From Aquisphaera insulae (lineage in GTDB: Bacteria; Planctomycetota; Planctomycetia; Isosphaerales; Isosphaeraceae), in NCBI RefSeq assembly GCF_011064615.1, contig NZ_JAALJH010000015.1, forward strand, positions 1 through 64,000: a stretch of 64,000 nucleotides of DNA, read 5' to 3'. The position numbers and the translations under genes are program-made. Of this stretch, positions 22,101 through 30,885 are shown piece after piece (the stretch's first letter is position 1; each line of letters starts with the position of its first letter). Under the pieces are notes generated by a model. It did not search any database, was not told where the DNA came from, and worked only from the letters and a program-made list of their open reading frames with translations.

Positions 22101-22653
22101 CGCCTTCCGTGATGTCGCGCGTAACACGGACGCCCGAACGGCCATCATGACCATGTTGCCGCCGAGAGTCTTCTGCAGCCATCCGCTCCCCTATGTCATC
22201 GTGACATCCATGGACCCTCATGTTTCTCCCCACGTGATCGCGCTGCTCTTCTGCTCCCTCGTTAATAGTCTTGTGGTTGATTTTTGCTTACGCCAGCGTG
22301 TGACGACTCATCTCACTTTCTTCCTGATGAACCAACTTCCTATACCTCGGATCACGAATCGGGAGCCATTGTTCCGCCCGATCGTCGACCGGGCGGCTCG
22401 TCTCTTATGCACAACGTCAGAATTTGACGATCTAGCTCGAGATGCGGGCCTCAAGAGTCACCGGAGCGGCGAAACCGATCCGGATCACCGCCAACGGCTA
22501 CGCTCTGAACTCGATGGTCTGGTCGCAAGACTCTATGGCCTGACCTGGGACGAGTTCGCCCACGTACTCGACTCCTTCCCTCTTGTTTCTGAGTCGGCAA
22601 AGCTCGCCGCCAAGAACGCCTACCGTGACGTGGAGCGGGGGCTCATTCGATGA
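19168..22653 (+). CDS. Eco57I-type N6-adenine DNA methyltransferase (DrmMI/type IIG-like)
   Basis: 1161 residues. S-adenosylmethionine motif I DPACGSGAF at about 418-426 and catalytic motif IV NPPW at about 662-665. Upstream lie the LLNRLMFITFLQKK-like helix and GAYYTRP (about 343-349) seen in Eco57I/PglX/DrmMI-type enzymes. The first about 110 residues may be a nuclease-like fold but show no clear PD-(D/E)xK set. The C-terminal 450 residues should hold the target-recognition region; base composition and codon choice become noticeably more AT-rich from about 21,000 to 22,640, as if that part was exchanged. Coupled on both sides (10-base overlap before, ATGA after). Would mark self DNA and possibly take part in restriction. 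Confidence 0.9.
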   Translation: MSLNVERARDCLRSFDFSRLFIEELGWSRPARRADVAIEAKDARATGRHAAELSGAVVIEVTAHDGAIPDAKARAAIHKEIAKQHHENLLIFVDRERTQSLWYWVKRQDGKSLVRDHLYLKGQPGDLFLGKLNQMVFDLADFDAEGNVSIVDVARRLQSALDVEKVTKKFFRDFQEQHVAFLELIRGIDDERNRRWYASVLLNRLMFITFLQKKTPGFLDGGNRSYLRDKLVESKARGADRYYSEFLQALFFEGFARPEAKRSAAARKLLGDIRYLNGGLFLRHRIEIEHPGIAVPDSAFENLFDLFDGYTWHLDDTPGGKDDEINPDVLGYIFEKYINQKAFGAYYTRPQITEYLCEQTIHRLILDAVNTPDELRAHPTRGAKIRAYDSLGDLLLDLDAPLCRRLLNEVLPRLSLLDPACGSGAFLVAAMKTLINVYAAVIGRIKFLKDKELTAWLAGIEAKHPSLSYYIKKRIITDNLFGVDVMEEATEIARLRLFLALVASARTVDDLEPLPNIDFNILAGNSLIGLLRVDETAFESRLYQGNLFRPKYRQVLDEKNRLIDSFRHATEYAEDLTSLRDTIAEKKREAYDSLNEMLLDEFQELGIKYEEATWDTGRNKEGKSIKRALAPADIEALHPFHWGFEFDDVLNRRGGFDAIITNPPWEVFQTDEKEFCQQYEDSIRKKKIRIEEWTEKFGGFMKEPEFRKAWLAYASRFAHLSSYFKNAEQYRSQVSTQNGRTHATKINLYKLFVEQCFNLLREGGRCGMITPASIYRDLGAKQLRSLLFDRSDLNPVFGLSNERFLFEGVHHSFGICILAFRKGGNTDSISASFRINPREAVAAEELGDFLHDPSVRIQIPTSLVRRLSPDSLSIMEFKCDLDVQIAEKLTRFPLLGQPSTETWNVRFAQEFNMTSDHNLFKTSSGKGRLPLYEGKMIQQFQHRIVEPKYWLDEREARASLLGRNPDEGQVLPYQGFRLAFRDVARNTDARTAIMTMLPPRVFCSHPLPYVIVTSMDPHVSPHVIALLFCSLVNSLVVDFCLRQRVTTHLTFFLMNQLPIPRITNREPLFRPIVDRAARLLCTTSEFDDLARDAGLKSHRSGETDPDHRQRLRSELDGLVARLYGLTWDEFAHVLDSFPLVSESAKLAAKNAYRDVERGLIR

Positions 22654-23792
22654 CCGAGCGGTTCGCCCTCAACAAGGTCTCGATCCGCCACTTCAAGGCC
22701 ATCCGCGAGAGCGGAACGGTCCCGCTCACGCCGCTAACAGTGTTCATCGGCAACAACGGCTCGGGGAAGAGTAGCCTCGTGGAAGCCCTGGAGGCTTACA
22801 GCGACCTGGTCGTGTGGGGGCTCGATTTAGCGTTCCAGCGCTGGGGCGGACTCGATTTCGCCTGGAACAGGGCGGTCCCGCACCTGCGGAAGTCCACGTT
22901 GACTCTCGCCAATCCCATCACCATGAATCTTCGCGGCACCTGGGGCCGAGGGGCCTTTCATTCCCTGATCGAGCTCGGCTCGGAGGTCGCGGTCTCCCCG
23001 CCCCACATCGAGAAGGAACTCCTCAAGCTTCCCTCGGGACGCCTCTATCGTCGCGATCGCATGGGCCGGGTGGAATCCTTCAACGACGACACCCTCGACC
23101 GCGTGCGAAAGGCCGCCCCAACGGAATCCGCCAGCCCGCAGGACTGGTCGAACCTCTGCCGACGATGGCAGTTCCTCCGGCTCGATCCCGCCGCGATCGG
23201 CCAGCCCACGCGGGTCTCTGCCATGGGCTCGTTCCCCATGCTGGAGCGCGACGGGTCGAATCTCGGGCAATACCTGCTCTCGCTCCGCGACGCGAGCCTG
23301 GATGCCTTCGAGGAGTATCTTGACGCCCTGCGGTACGTGGTGCCCTATCTCGGCGACCTTCAGACCAGGATCGTCGACCTGATCGGCCGGCAGGCCCACC
23401 TGGAGATGACCGAGGAGGATTTCAAGGTCCCCGGCTGGCTCCTCTCCACGGGCACGCTCCGCATCGCCGCGCTGCTGGCGTGCCTGCGGCATCCCACGCC
23501 CCCCCCGCTGCTCGTCGTCGAGGAGATCGAGAACGGCCTGGACCCGCGGACGCTGCACCTCGTCGTCGAGGAGATCCGCGCGGCCATCACGGCGAGGACG
23601 ACGCAGGTCATCCTCACGACCCATTCGCCCTACCTCCTGGACCTGCTCGACCTCTCCCACATCGTGGTCGTCGAACGCCACGAGGGCCAGCCCGTCTTCC
23701 ACCGCCCGGACGCGGCCGAGCTCGCGGAATGGTCGCGCGATTTCTCCCCCGGGCGACTCTACACCATGGGTAAACTGTCGAAGGGCCGATGA
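22650..23792 (+). CDS. AAA/SMC-like ATPase of the defence-like operon
   Basis: 380 residues. Opens with the RecF/SMC-like N-terminal strand pattern, Walker A GNNGSGKS at 34-41, a long insertion, Walker B VVEEIENG at about 289-296 and the H-loop TTHSPYLLDLLD near 325-336. This is the single-domain AAA_21 type related to the ATPase halves of OLD and PARIS (AriA) systems, which sense phage and drive a TOPRIM partner. The next gene is a TOPRIM-like DUF4276 protein, with ATGA overlaps on both sides, which supports a functional ATPase-nuclease pair. Role is inference from this context. Confidence 0.88.
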   Translation: MTERFALNKVSIRHFKAIRESGTVPLTPLTVFIGNNGSGKSSLVEALEAYSDLVVWGLDLAFQRWGGLDFAWNRAVPHLRKSTLTLANPITMNLRGTWGRGAFHSLIELGSEVAVSPPHIEKELLKLPSGRLYRRDRMGRVESFNDDTLDRVRKAAPTESASPQDWSNLCRRWQFLRLDPAAIGQPTRVSAMGSFPMLERDGSNLGQYLLSLRDASLDAFEEYLDALRYVVPYLGDLQTRIVDLIGRQAHLEMTEEDFKVPGWLLSTGTLRIAALLACLRHPTPPPLLVVEEIENGLDPRTLHLVVEEIRAAITARTTQVILTTHSPYLLDLLDLSHIVVVERHEGQPVFHRPDAAELAEWSRDFSPGRLYTMGKLSKGR

Positions 23793-24475
23793 TGGCCAGG
23801 ATCAAGACGCAAACATTACGGGTCGGCCTCCTCGTCGAATGCGGCCGCGACGGCCTGGAGGACGTGCTCTGCCGCCGCATCTTCGAGCTCTTGTGCGTGC
23901 TCCCGGGCATCACGTTCGAGGCCGACGTCGTCCCCATGGACAACAAGCGCCGGCTGATCCAGGAGTGCGGGACCGTGGCCGCCCGCCTGCTGGGCGACGG
24001 CTGCGACCGCGTCGTCATCCTCTGGGACGAGCGGCCCGCATGGCCTCAGCAGGATGAGCGGCTCTGCTGGCACCGAGACCGGCAGGACGTCCTCCGCAAC
24101 CTGGTACAGGCGCGAGTGACGGAGGGCCGGGCCCACCTGGTCTGCATCGAGCGCGAGTTCGAATCGTGGCTCCTGCACGATCACCGGATGCTCTCGGCCG
24201 TCCTCTCGACCCCAGCCCACCGGGTGCGCGTCCCCGCCCAGAGCAACCCGCATCAGATGCCGAATCCGAAAGGGACGATGACCAGCCTCTTCCGCCAGCA
24301 TCGCGGCCGGCGCTACGTGGACGTCCAGCACGCCCGGGACTTCGCCCGCTGCCTTCAGGACCTCAACAGCCTTCGCCGCTGCGAGTCTTTCCGGCGGTTC
24401 GTCCACTGCCTGCTCGGCCGATCGCCCGAGGGCTGGACGCCGTACGTCTCCCGCGATCGGAGGGGGGACGAATGA
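23789..24475 (+). CDS. DUF4276 (TOPRIM-like) protein paired with the AAA ATPase
   Basis: 228 residues. The opening strand and acidic residue (GLLVECGRDGLEDVL, about 12-26), the VILWDER block near 72-78 and CIEREFESWLLHD near 114-126 match the DUF4276 pattern, a TOPRIM-related fold often coded next to a RecF/OLD-like ATPase. The second acidic block is WDERP rather than the more usual DADDD, so the metal site may be altered. A second ATG lies three bases downstream. Coupled by ATGA to the ATPase before it and to the next gene. Probable nuclease partner; not proven. Confidence 0.72.
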   Translation: MMARIKTQTLRVGLLVECGRDGLEDVLCRRIFELLCVLPGITFEADVVPMDNKRRLIQECGTVAARLLGDGCDRVVILWDERPAWPQQDERLCWHRDRQDVLRNLVQARVTEGRAHLVCIEREFESWLLHDHRMLSAVLSTPAHRVRVPAQSNPHQMPNPKGTMTSLFRQHRGRRYVDVQHARDFARCLQDLNSLRRCESFRRFVHCLLGRSPEGWTPYVSRDRRGDE

Positions 24476-25164
24476 CCGCACCGGATCGGACTCGTGCCAT
24501 CCTGGAAGACCTGGAAGCCGTGCGAGAGAACCTGCTCGCGCTCTCCGACGACATGTGGGACGGCATCGACCGCCAGGACCTCGCGTCGTTCGACGAGGGG
24601 GTCCGCTTCATGCGATCCTACCTCGAGAAGACGACGGAGTTCGATCGCCTGGCCGCCGACCTCTCCGCGCTCATCCAGCAATACACCAGGGTCTCGCTCG
24701 ACGAGGGCGAGGAGACCGGCCACGAGGACCGCGAGCGGAACGAGCGGATCATCCGCGAACTGAACCGCGACGAGCCACACACGCTCGACGAGGACCTGAC
24801 GTACAAGCGCCCGCACGGCTTCATCCTGGCGGGCCAGGCGACCAGCGGCATCACCACCTGGCAGCGGCTCTATGAGCTCGTCTGCCAGCAGCTCGGCCGC
24901 CGCGACGGGTCGCGATTCCTGTCCCTCCTGGACGACCCCGAATTCATCAGCAACCGCGGCCACCACAAGGTGACGCGCGACCCGGACACCTTGTTGCGCG
25001 CGCTCGAGCTGGGGCGCGGACTCTTCATCGAATGCAACCTGTCGGCGAACGGGATACGGGACATGATCCGCCGCCTCCTGATCGCCTTCCGACTCGACCC
25101 CGCCGAGTTCCGGCTCTTCCTCCGCCAGGACCGCGACGCGGGCCGCGACGAGCGGCGGGACTGA
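24472..25164 (+). CDS. Unrecognised 230-residue protein closing the defence-like operon
   Basis: I do not recognise a family. The protein is strongly charged (rich in Asp, Glu, Arg), largely helical by composition, and lacks membrane segments or a signal peptide. The first 90 residues look like a coiled or helical bundle (repeated leucine/acidic pattern), and the C-terminus ends with an Arg/Asp-rich tail. It starts inside the stop of the DUF4276 gene (ATGA), so it belongs to the same transcript. It could be an inhibitor, sensor or adaptor for the ATPase-TOPRIM pair; that is a guess from position. Confidence 0.75.
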   Translation: MTAPDRTRAILEDLEAVRENLLALSDDMWDGIDRQDLASFDEGVRFMRSYLEKTTEFDRLAADLSALIQQYTRVSLDEGEETGHEDRERNERIIRELNRDEPHTLDEDLTYKRPHGFILAGQATSGITTWQRLYELVCQQLGRRDGSRFLSLLDDPEFISNRGHHKVTRDPDTLLRALELGRGLFIECNLSANGIRDMIRRLLIAFRLDPAEFRLFLRQDRDAGRDERRD

Positions 25165-25230
25165 TCTCGCGGGCCGGGTTGACCTGCATCAGGATTCGGA
25201 GGTTCTTCAGGGCATCTTCCACGATCAGCT

Positions 25231-26226
25231 TCACCCCCGCGCGACCTCCACCGCTCCGGCGCCGGAGGGCAGCGTGCCGAACTGGCGGCGGTAGTCGGCG
25301 GCGAACTGGCCGGGGCGGCGGAATCCATGGCGGAGGGCGATCTCGCCGATCCGGCCGCGGCCGGGGTCGGACTCGAGCAGCTCGCGGCGGGCCGCGTTGA
25401 GGCGGAGGGCCTTGAGGAAGGCCTTGGGGCTCATGCCGGTCACCTCGAGGAACGCGTAATGCAGGCTCCGCTCGCTCACGCCGGCCCGCTCGCAGAGGAC
25501 CAGGATCGAGACCCGATCCGGGGGATGGGCGCGGGCGTACTCCTCGGCCTGGCGGACGACCCGGGCCCGCTGCGAATGGGCCAGGCGTACCGGATCCGCG
25601 ACCCGGCCGACGGCCAGCGCGCGGACGAGCCCCGAGGCCAGTTCCAGCCCCAGCTCCGTGGCGTCGAACTCGGGCCGATCCGCACCGGGGCGCGCCAGTC
25701 GCGAGAGGGCCCGCCGCCATCGCAGGGCCAGGGCGTCCGCCAGGCCCGGCGCGAGCTCCGGGGCGCGGGCGTCGTGGCCCAGGCCCGGGGCCAGGCGGGA
25801 TTCGAAATCGACGCCGATCAGGCCGACGGCGGCCCGCTCCAGCAGGTCGCCGCGGACGACCAGCGTGGTGTTCCGATAGGGCCGGCTCGTGAGGTGGTCC
25901 ATGTCCAGGCGGGGCCCGAGCACGTTGATCATGCCGGGGCGGAGGCTGCGGCCTCGCCAGCGGGAATCGGCGTTGGCGGCGAGGACCGGCGACAGCGTGT
26001 AGCAGCCCGACGGCCGGCCGCCCCGGCAGAGGATCGCCCGGTTGACCTCGCAGTCGAGGAGCTGCACCGCGTCCAGGTCCGCGAACGCGATCCGGCCGCG
26101 GAACGCCCCCCGGCCGAGCTGCTCGAACCGATGGTCCCACCGCGCGAAGGCCATCGCCATCCGGTCGAAATCGTCCGTCTCCAGCGAGGTCGCGACGGCC
26201 TGGCTCGGTCGGGGTGTGCTTTCCAT
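25231..26226 (-). CDS. AraC-family transcriptional regulator
   Basis: 331 residues. The C-terminal third carries the double helix-turn-helix of AraC/XylS proteins (first helix pair around VLCERAGVSERSLHYAF, then the conserved G-MSPKAFLKALRLN block and the second HTH ending in GRR/RRQFG). The N-terminal 220 residues resemble the cupin-like sensing domain of AraC proteins of the EutR/OruR kind. It is transcribed away from the sulfatase gene with 242 bases between the starts, so it is the natural candidate to control the sulfatase/HAD pair; this is positional inference. Confidence 0.88.
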   Translation of the reverse strand: MESTPRPSQAVATSLETDDFDRMAMAFARWDHRFEQLGRGAFRGRIAFADLDAVQLLDCEVNRAILCRGGRPSGCYTLSPVLAANADSRWRGRSLRPGMINVLGPRLDMDHLTSRPYRNTTLVVRGDLLERAAVGLIGVDFESRLAPGLGHDARAPELAPGLADALALRWRRALSRLARPGADRPEFDATELGLELASGLVRALAVGRVADPVRLAHSQRARVVRQAEEYARAHPPDRVSILVLCERAGVSERSLHYAFLEVTGMSPKAFLKALRLNAARRELLESDPGRGRIGEIALRHGFRRPGQFAADYRRQFGTLPSGAGAVEVARG

Positions 26227-26468
26227 CAGGTCGAGGGCTCGCGATCGGTGGACCTGCGGACCTGCCGCTTTGCAGTTTTTGGTCTTGGACGCGAGGGGTC
26301 GGCGCCCGATACCATGGTTGCCTCATTTTCGCCGACACGCGCCCCGAAGTCACCAGCAAGCCGTTCGACGGGTCAAGACAGCCGGATGGGATGGCCTTCC
26401 GGCCCGCGGCTTCGGCGCCCGATCCGCCTCGATCCTCTTCCACTTTCCGCACCTGGGAGCGACGTCTC

Positions 26469-28055
<1,587 letters not shown>

Positions 28056-28078
28056 CACCAGGACCGAGGACTCTTCGC

Positions 28079-29119
28079 ATGTTCAAGAGTCGACGCGAAT
28101 TCCTCCGATCCGCCGCCGTCGCGGCACCCGCCGCCGCGCTCCTCCCGGGCGCGGCGGCGGCCCGCGGCGCGGCCGCGGATTCGAGGCCCGATCAACCCCC
28201 GGCCGGCCCGCTCCCCTCCTGGAACGACGGCCCGACGAGGCGGGCCCTGCTCGACTTCGTCGCCCGCACCACGACGCCGGGCGGCCCGGACTTCATCCCC
28301 CCGGCCGGCCGGATCGCCGCGTTCGACAACGACGGCACCCTCTGGTGCGAGCAGCCGATGTACGTCCAGGCCGCCTTCGCGCTCGACCGGCTCCGGGAAC
28401 TGGCCCCCGCGCACCCGGAATGGAAGGACCGCGAGCCGTACAGGTCCGCGCTCGCCGGCGACCTCGCCGGCCTGCTGAAGACGGGGCTGAAGGGCGTGGC
28501 GGAGGTCGTCATGGCCACCCACGCCGGGACGACCGCCGACGAGTTCGCCGCCATCGCGAAGGCCTGGCTCGCCGCCGCCCGGCACCCGCGGTTCGGCCGC
28601 GCGTACACCGAGTGCGTCTACGCGCCGATGCTCGAGCTGCTGGCCTTCCTGCGGTCGGCCGGCTACGCGACCTACATCGTCTCCGGCGGCGGGGTCGAGA
28701 TGATCCGGGCCTTCGCGGAGGAGACCTACGGCATCCCGCCGGGGCAGGTCGTCGGCAGCACGATCAAGGCGAAGTACGAGCTCCGCGACGGCAAGCCCGC
28801 GATCGTCCGCCTGCCGGAGCTCGACTTCATCGACGACGGGCCGGGCAAGCCGGTGGCCATCCACAAGTTCATCGGCCGCCGGCCGGTCCTCGCCGTGGGC
28901 AACTCCGACGGCGACTTCGAGATGCTCGAGTGGACGACCGCCGGCCCCGGCCCGAGGCTCGGCCTCCTGCTCCACCACACCGACGCCGACCGCGAGTATG
29001 CCTACGACCGCACGTCCTCCTTCGGCCGCCTCAGCCGCGCCCTGGACGAGGCCCCGAGGCGCGGCTGGCTGGTCGCCGACATGAAGGCGGACTTCAGGAG
29101 GGTTTTCGCCTTCGAGTAG
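28079..29119 (+). CDS. Tat-exported HAD-superfamily phosphatase
   Basis: 346 residues from the ATG at 28079; a GTG at 28052 overlapping the sulfatase stop is an alternative start. Tat signal SRREFLRS at 4-11 plus a long Ala-rich segment. HAD motif I DNDGT at 83-87, motif II near VSGGG (about 209-213), and motif IV GNSDGDFEML near 280. This set is that of HAD phosphoserine-phosphatase-like enzymes. With the sulfatase directly before it (23 bases), the two probably form a transcription unit that strips sulfate and phosphate from organic matter in the periplasm. Confidence 0.88.
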   Translation: MFKSRREFLRSAAVAAPAAALLPGAAAARGAAADSRPDQPPAGPLPSWNDGPTRRALLDFVARTTTPGGPDFIPPAGRIAAFDNDGTLWCEQPMYVQAAFALDRLRELAPAHPEWKDREPYRSALAGDLAGLLKTGLKGVAEVVMATHAGTTADEFAAIAKAWLAAARHPRFGRAYTECVYAPMLELLAFLRSAGYATYIVSGGGVEMIRAFAEETYGIPPGQVVGSTIKAKYELRDGKPAIVRLPELDFIDDGPGKPVAIHKFIGRRPVLAVGNSDGDFEMLEWTTAGPGPRLGLLLHHTDADREYAYDRTSSFGRLSRALDEAPRRGWLVADMKADFRRVFAFE

Positions 29120-29230
29120 CAGCCGGCTCGGCCCGACCACCGGGCGGGCCCCGGCCGGCGGCGAGGCACCGTCCCAAAGTGCTGAGAGCGAGGGCCCGGG
29201 GCGTTTGACAGTTGGCACAGTGCTGCGGCG

Positions 29231-29339
29231 GGGTGGCCGTGGTGAACGCGCAGCGACACCACGGTGAGGCAAGCCGTCGCGCCGGACGGGCTTTGCTGCC
29301 AGGCTACGGCGGTCCCGTGGTGTTCCACCACGGCCACCC
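29231..29339. repeat. Palindromic intergenic repeat, copy A
   Basis: About 109 bases bounded by inverted GGGTGGCCGTGGTG ends. In reverse orientation it matches the element at 60911-61010 along nearly its whole length, including the middle (GGACCGCCGT, AAGCCCG, GGCGCGAC and GCTTGCC blocks). It can fold into one long hairpin. Lies in the 380-base spacer (29120-29502) between the HAD gene and the leucine-rich-repeat gene; the rest of that spacer shows nothing recognisable. Confidence 0.75.
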
Positions 29340-29502
29340 GCCGTGGCCGGCGACCGCGCCGGACGTTGCGTATCCCACGGCCCCCGGGTAACTTGGGTGG
29401 CGCCTCCCGGGCGTGGCCGGGAAGGCCCCTCGAACCAGGCCGCGGACGCGACGACGACGACGCGGGGCGCGGTCCGACACCGGACGCGGAGACCCTCCCA
29501 CC

Positions 29503-30369
29503 ATGACGCCGACCTCAGCGACATCCCGCCGACTCGCCCTGCCCCTGATCCTCCTCGCCGCCGCCGGCCTGCTGATCCCCGCCGCCGGCCCCGGCCCCGC
29601 CCTCGCCCAGGACAAGAAGCCCGAGGCCAAGAAGGACGACAAGAAGCCCGAGGCCAAGAAGGACGACAAGAAGCCCGAGGCCAAGAAGGACGACAAGAAG
29701 CCCGAGGCCAAGAAGGACGACAAGAAGCCCGAGGCCAAGCCGGCCCCGGCTCCCGCGCCGGCTCCGGCTCCGGCGGAGGATCCGGCCAAGCTGAAGGCCC
29801 AGATCACCGCCCTGCAAACGGAGGTCGCGCAGCTCAAGTTGAAGGTGGCGAGCCTGGAGCTGGAGAAGCTGGGCGCGAGCGTCAACGTGGACAAGGGGAA
29901 GGACGGCAAGGACATCGCCACGGTGAACATCCTCAAGAAGTGGAGCGGCGACAAGGACGCCTTGCAGCTCCTGAAGAACGTCCCGAACCTGCAGGTCGTC
30001 TACATCGACAACGGCCAGGTCAACGACGCGGCCCTCGCCCCCCTGAAGGAGGTGCCCACGCTGAGCGCCCTCACGATCATGAGCCCGCAGGTCACCGACG
30101 CCGGCCTCGACTCGGTGAAGGCCCTCAACGGCCTGACGATGCTCTTCCTCACGAGCTCCAAGGTCGGCGACAAGGGCCTGGCCCAGCTCAAGGGCCTGAA
30201 GAACCTCCAGGTCCTGGCCCTCAGCCGGACCGAGGTCACCGACGCCGGCCTCGACACGCTCAAGGACATTAAATCGCTAAAGTCCGTTTACCTGATCGGC
30301 ACCAAGGTCACGCCCCCGGCCATCGAGAAGCTCAAGCAGGCCGTGCCGGGCGTGGCGGTGTACAAGTGA
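29503..30369 (+). CDS. Secreted leucine-rich-repeat protein with lysine/aspartate tandem linker
   Basis: 288 residues. Signal peptide at about 1-36 (ends ALAQ). Then five near-identical copies of a nine-residue unit DKKPEAKKD, a proline/alanine spacer, a short coiled coil (about 98-125), and LRR repeats of the form T/V-DAGLDxLKxLxxLxxLxLxxxxV typical of planctomycete LRR proteins. Ends with PGVAVYK. The start is the ATG at 29503, just before the signal peptide. Likely an envelope or periplasmic binding protein; partner unknown. Confidence 0.85.
   Translation: MTPTSATSRRLALPLILLAAAGLLIPAAGPGPALAQDKKPEAKKDDKKPEAKKDDKKPEAKKDDKKPEAKKDDKKPEAKPAPAPAPAPAPAEDPAKLKAQITALQTEVAQLKLKVASLELEKLGASVNVDKGKDGKDIATVNILKKWSGDKDALQLLKNVPNLQVVYIDNGQVNDAALAPLKEVPTLSALTIMSPQVTDAGLDSVKALNGLTMLFLTSSKVGDKGLAQLKGLKNLQVLALSRTEVTDAGLDTLKDIKSLKSVYLIGTKVTPPAIEKLKQAVPGVAVYK
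29611..29739 (+). repeat. 27-base coding tandem repeat (4.8 units)
   Basis: The unit GACAAGAAGCCCGAGGCCAA-GAAGGAC is repeated almost without change inside the LRR protein gene and encodes its charged linker. The near identity of units suggests recent slippage expansion, so copy number may vary between strains. Confidence 0.9.
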
Positions 30370-30885
30370 GGGGGAGGCCATCGGACAGGCGCCCCCCGGG
30401 GCTCGATTCATCCCGGCGGGGGCTCTCTCGTCATCGCCTGTGCGCGGACTTAGGCGATCGACCTCGACGCGAGTGAGCATCGTGCAGGCGAAGGCCGAGT
30501 CGCGAGGATCTTGACCGTGGGAATCGAGGACAGGGAGGGATCGCGTTTCTGTTGCGCCACGCCCCGGGACTCCCCGCCTCTCGGGGCTGCCGAAGGGCCC
30601 GGGTGGCCGGGGTGGAGCGCAGCGACCCCCCGGGATCGCGACGGCGACGGGCGAGCGCGGGCCTGTGGGTACGCCGAGTGGGGAGTGGAGAGTGTGGTGA
30701 CGGGCGGGCGCGGACCGGGGCGCACGCCCCCGATGGCCTCGAGTCCACGGCGATCCCGGGGGGTCGCTGCGCTCCACCCCGGCCACCCGGACATGGTTCG
30801 ATCCAAGAGCCGGTGAGCCGGCGCAACCACTCCGGGATCAACCATCCCCCATGTCGAGGTCGACTTTTCGCCGCGCCGCCGCCCC
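30370..30885. other. 516-base spacer holding a long inverted repeat
   Basis: No gene is supported between the LRR protein and the minus-strand gene ending at 30886. The spacer contains the 40-base perfect inverted repeat described at 30599-30790. The first 200 bases show nothing recognisable. Confidence 0.5.
30599..30790. repeat. MITE-like element with perfect 40-base terminal inverted repeats
   Basis: Positions 30599-30638 and 30751-30790 are exact reverse complements (arm begins CCGGGTGGCCGGGGTGGAGC) around a 112-base centre. The outer bases resemble the ends of the elements at 29231 and 60911 (GGGTGGCCG-GGTGGA) and a lone fragment at 36371-36386, so these may be members of one family of small non-autonomous repeats. 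Confidence 0.8.

Noticed and set aside
15782..22653. Complete DISARM or BREX system
   Set aside because: Helicase and methylase resemble DISARM class 1 parts, but no DrmA, DrmB, PglZ, BrxC or BrxL is present in the window.
29611..29739. Regular repeats as a CRISPR array
   Set aside because: The units are contiguous without spacers and lie in frame inside a protein gene.
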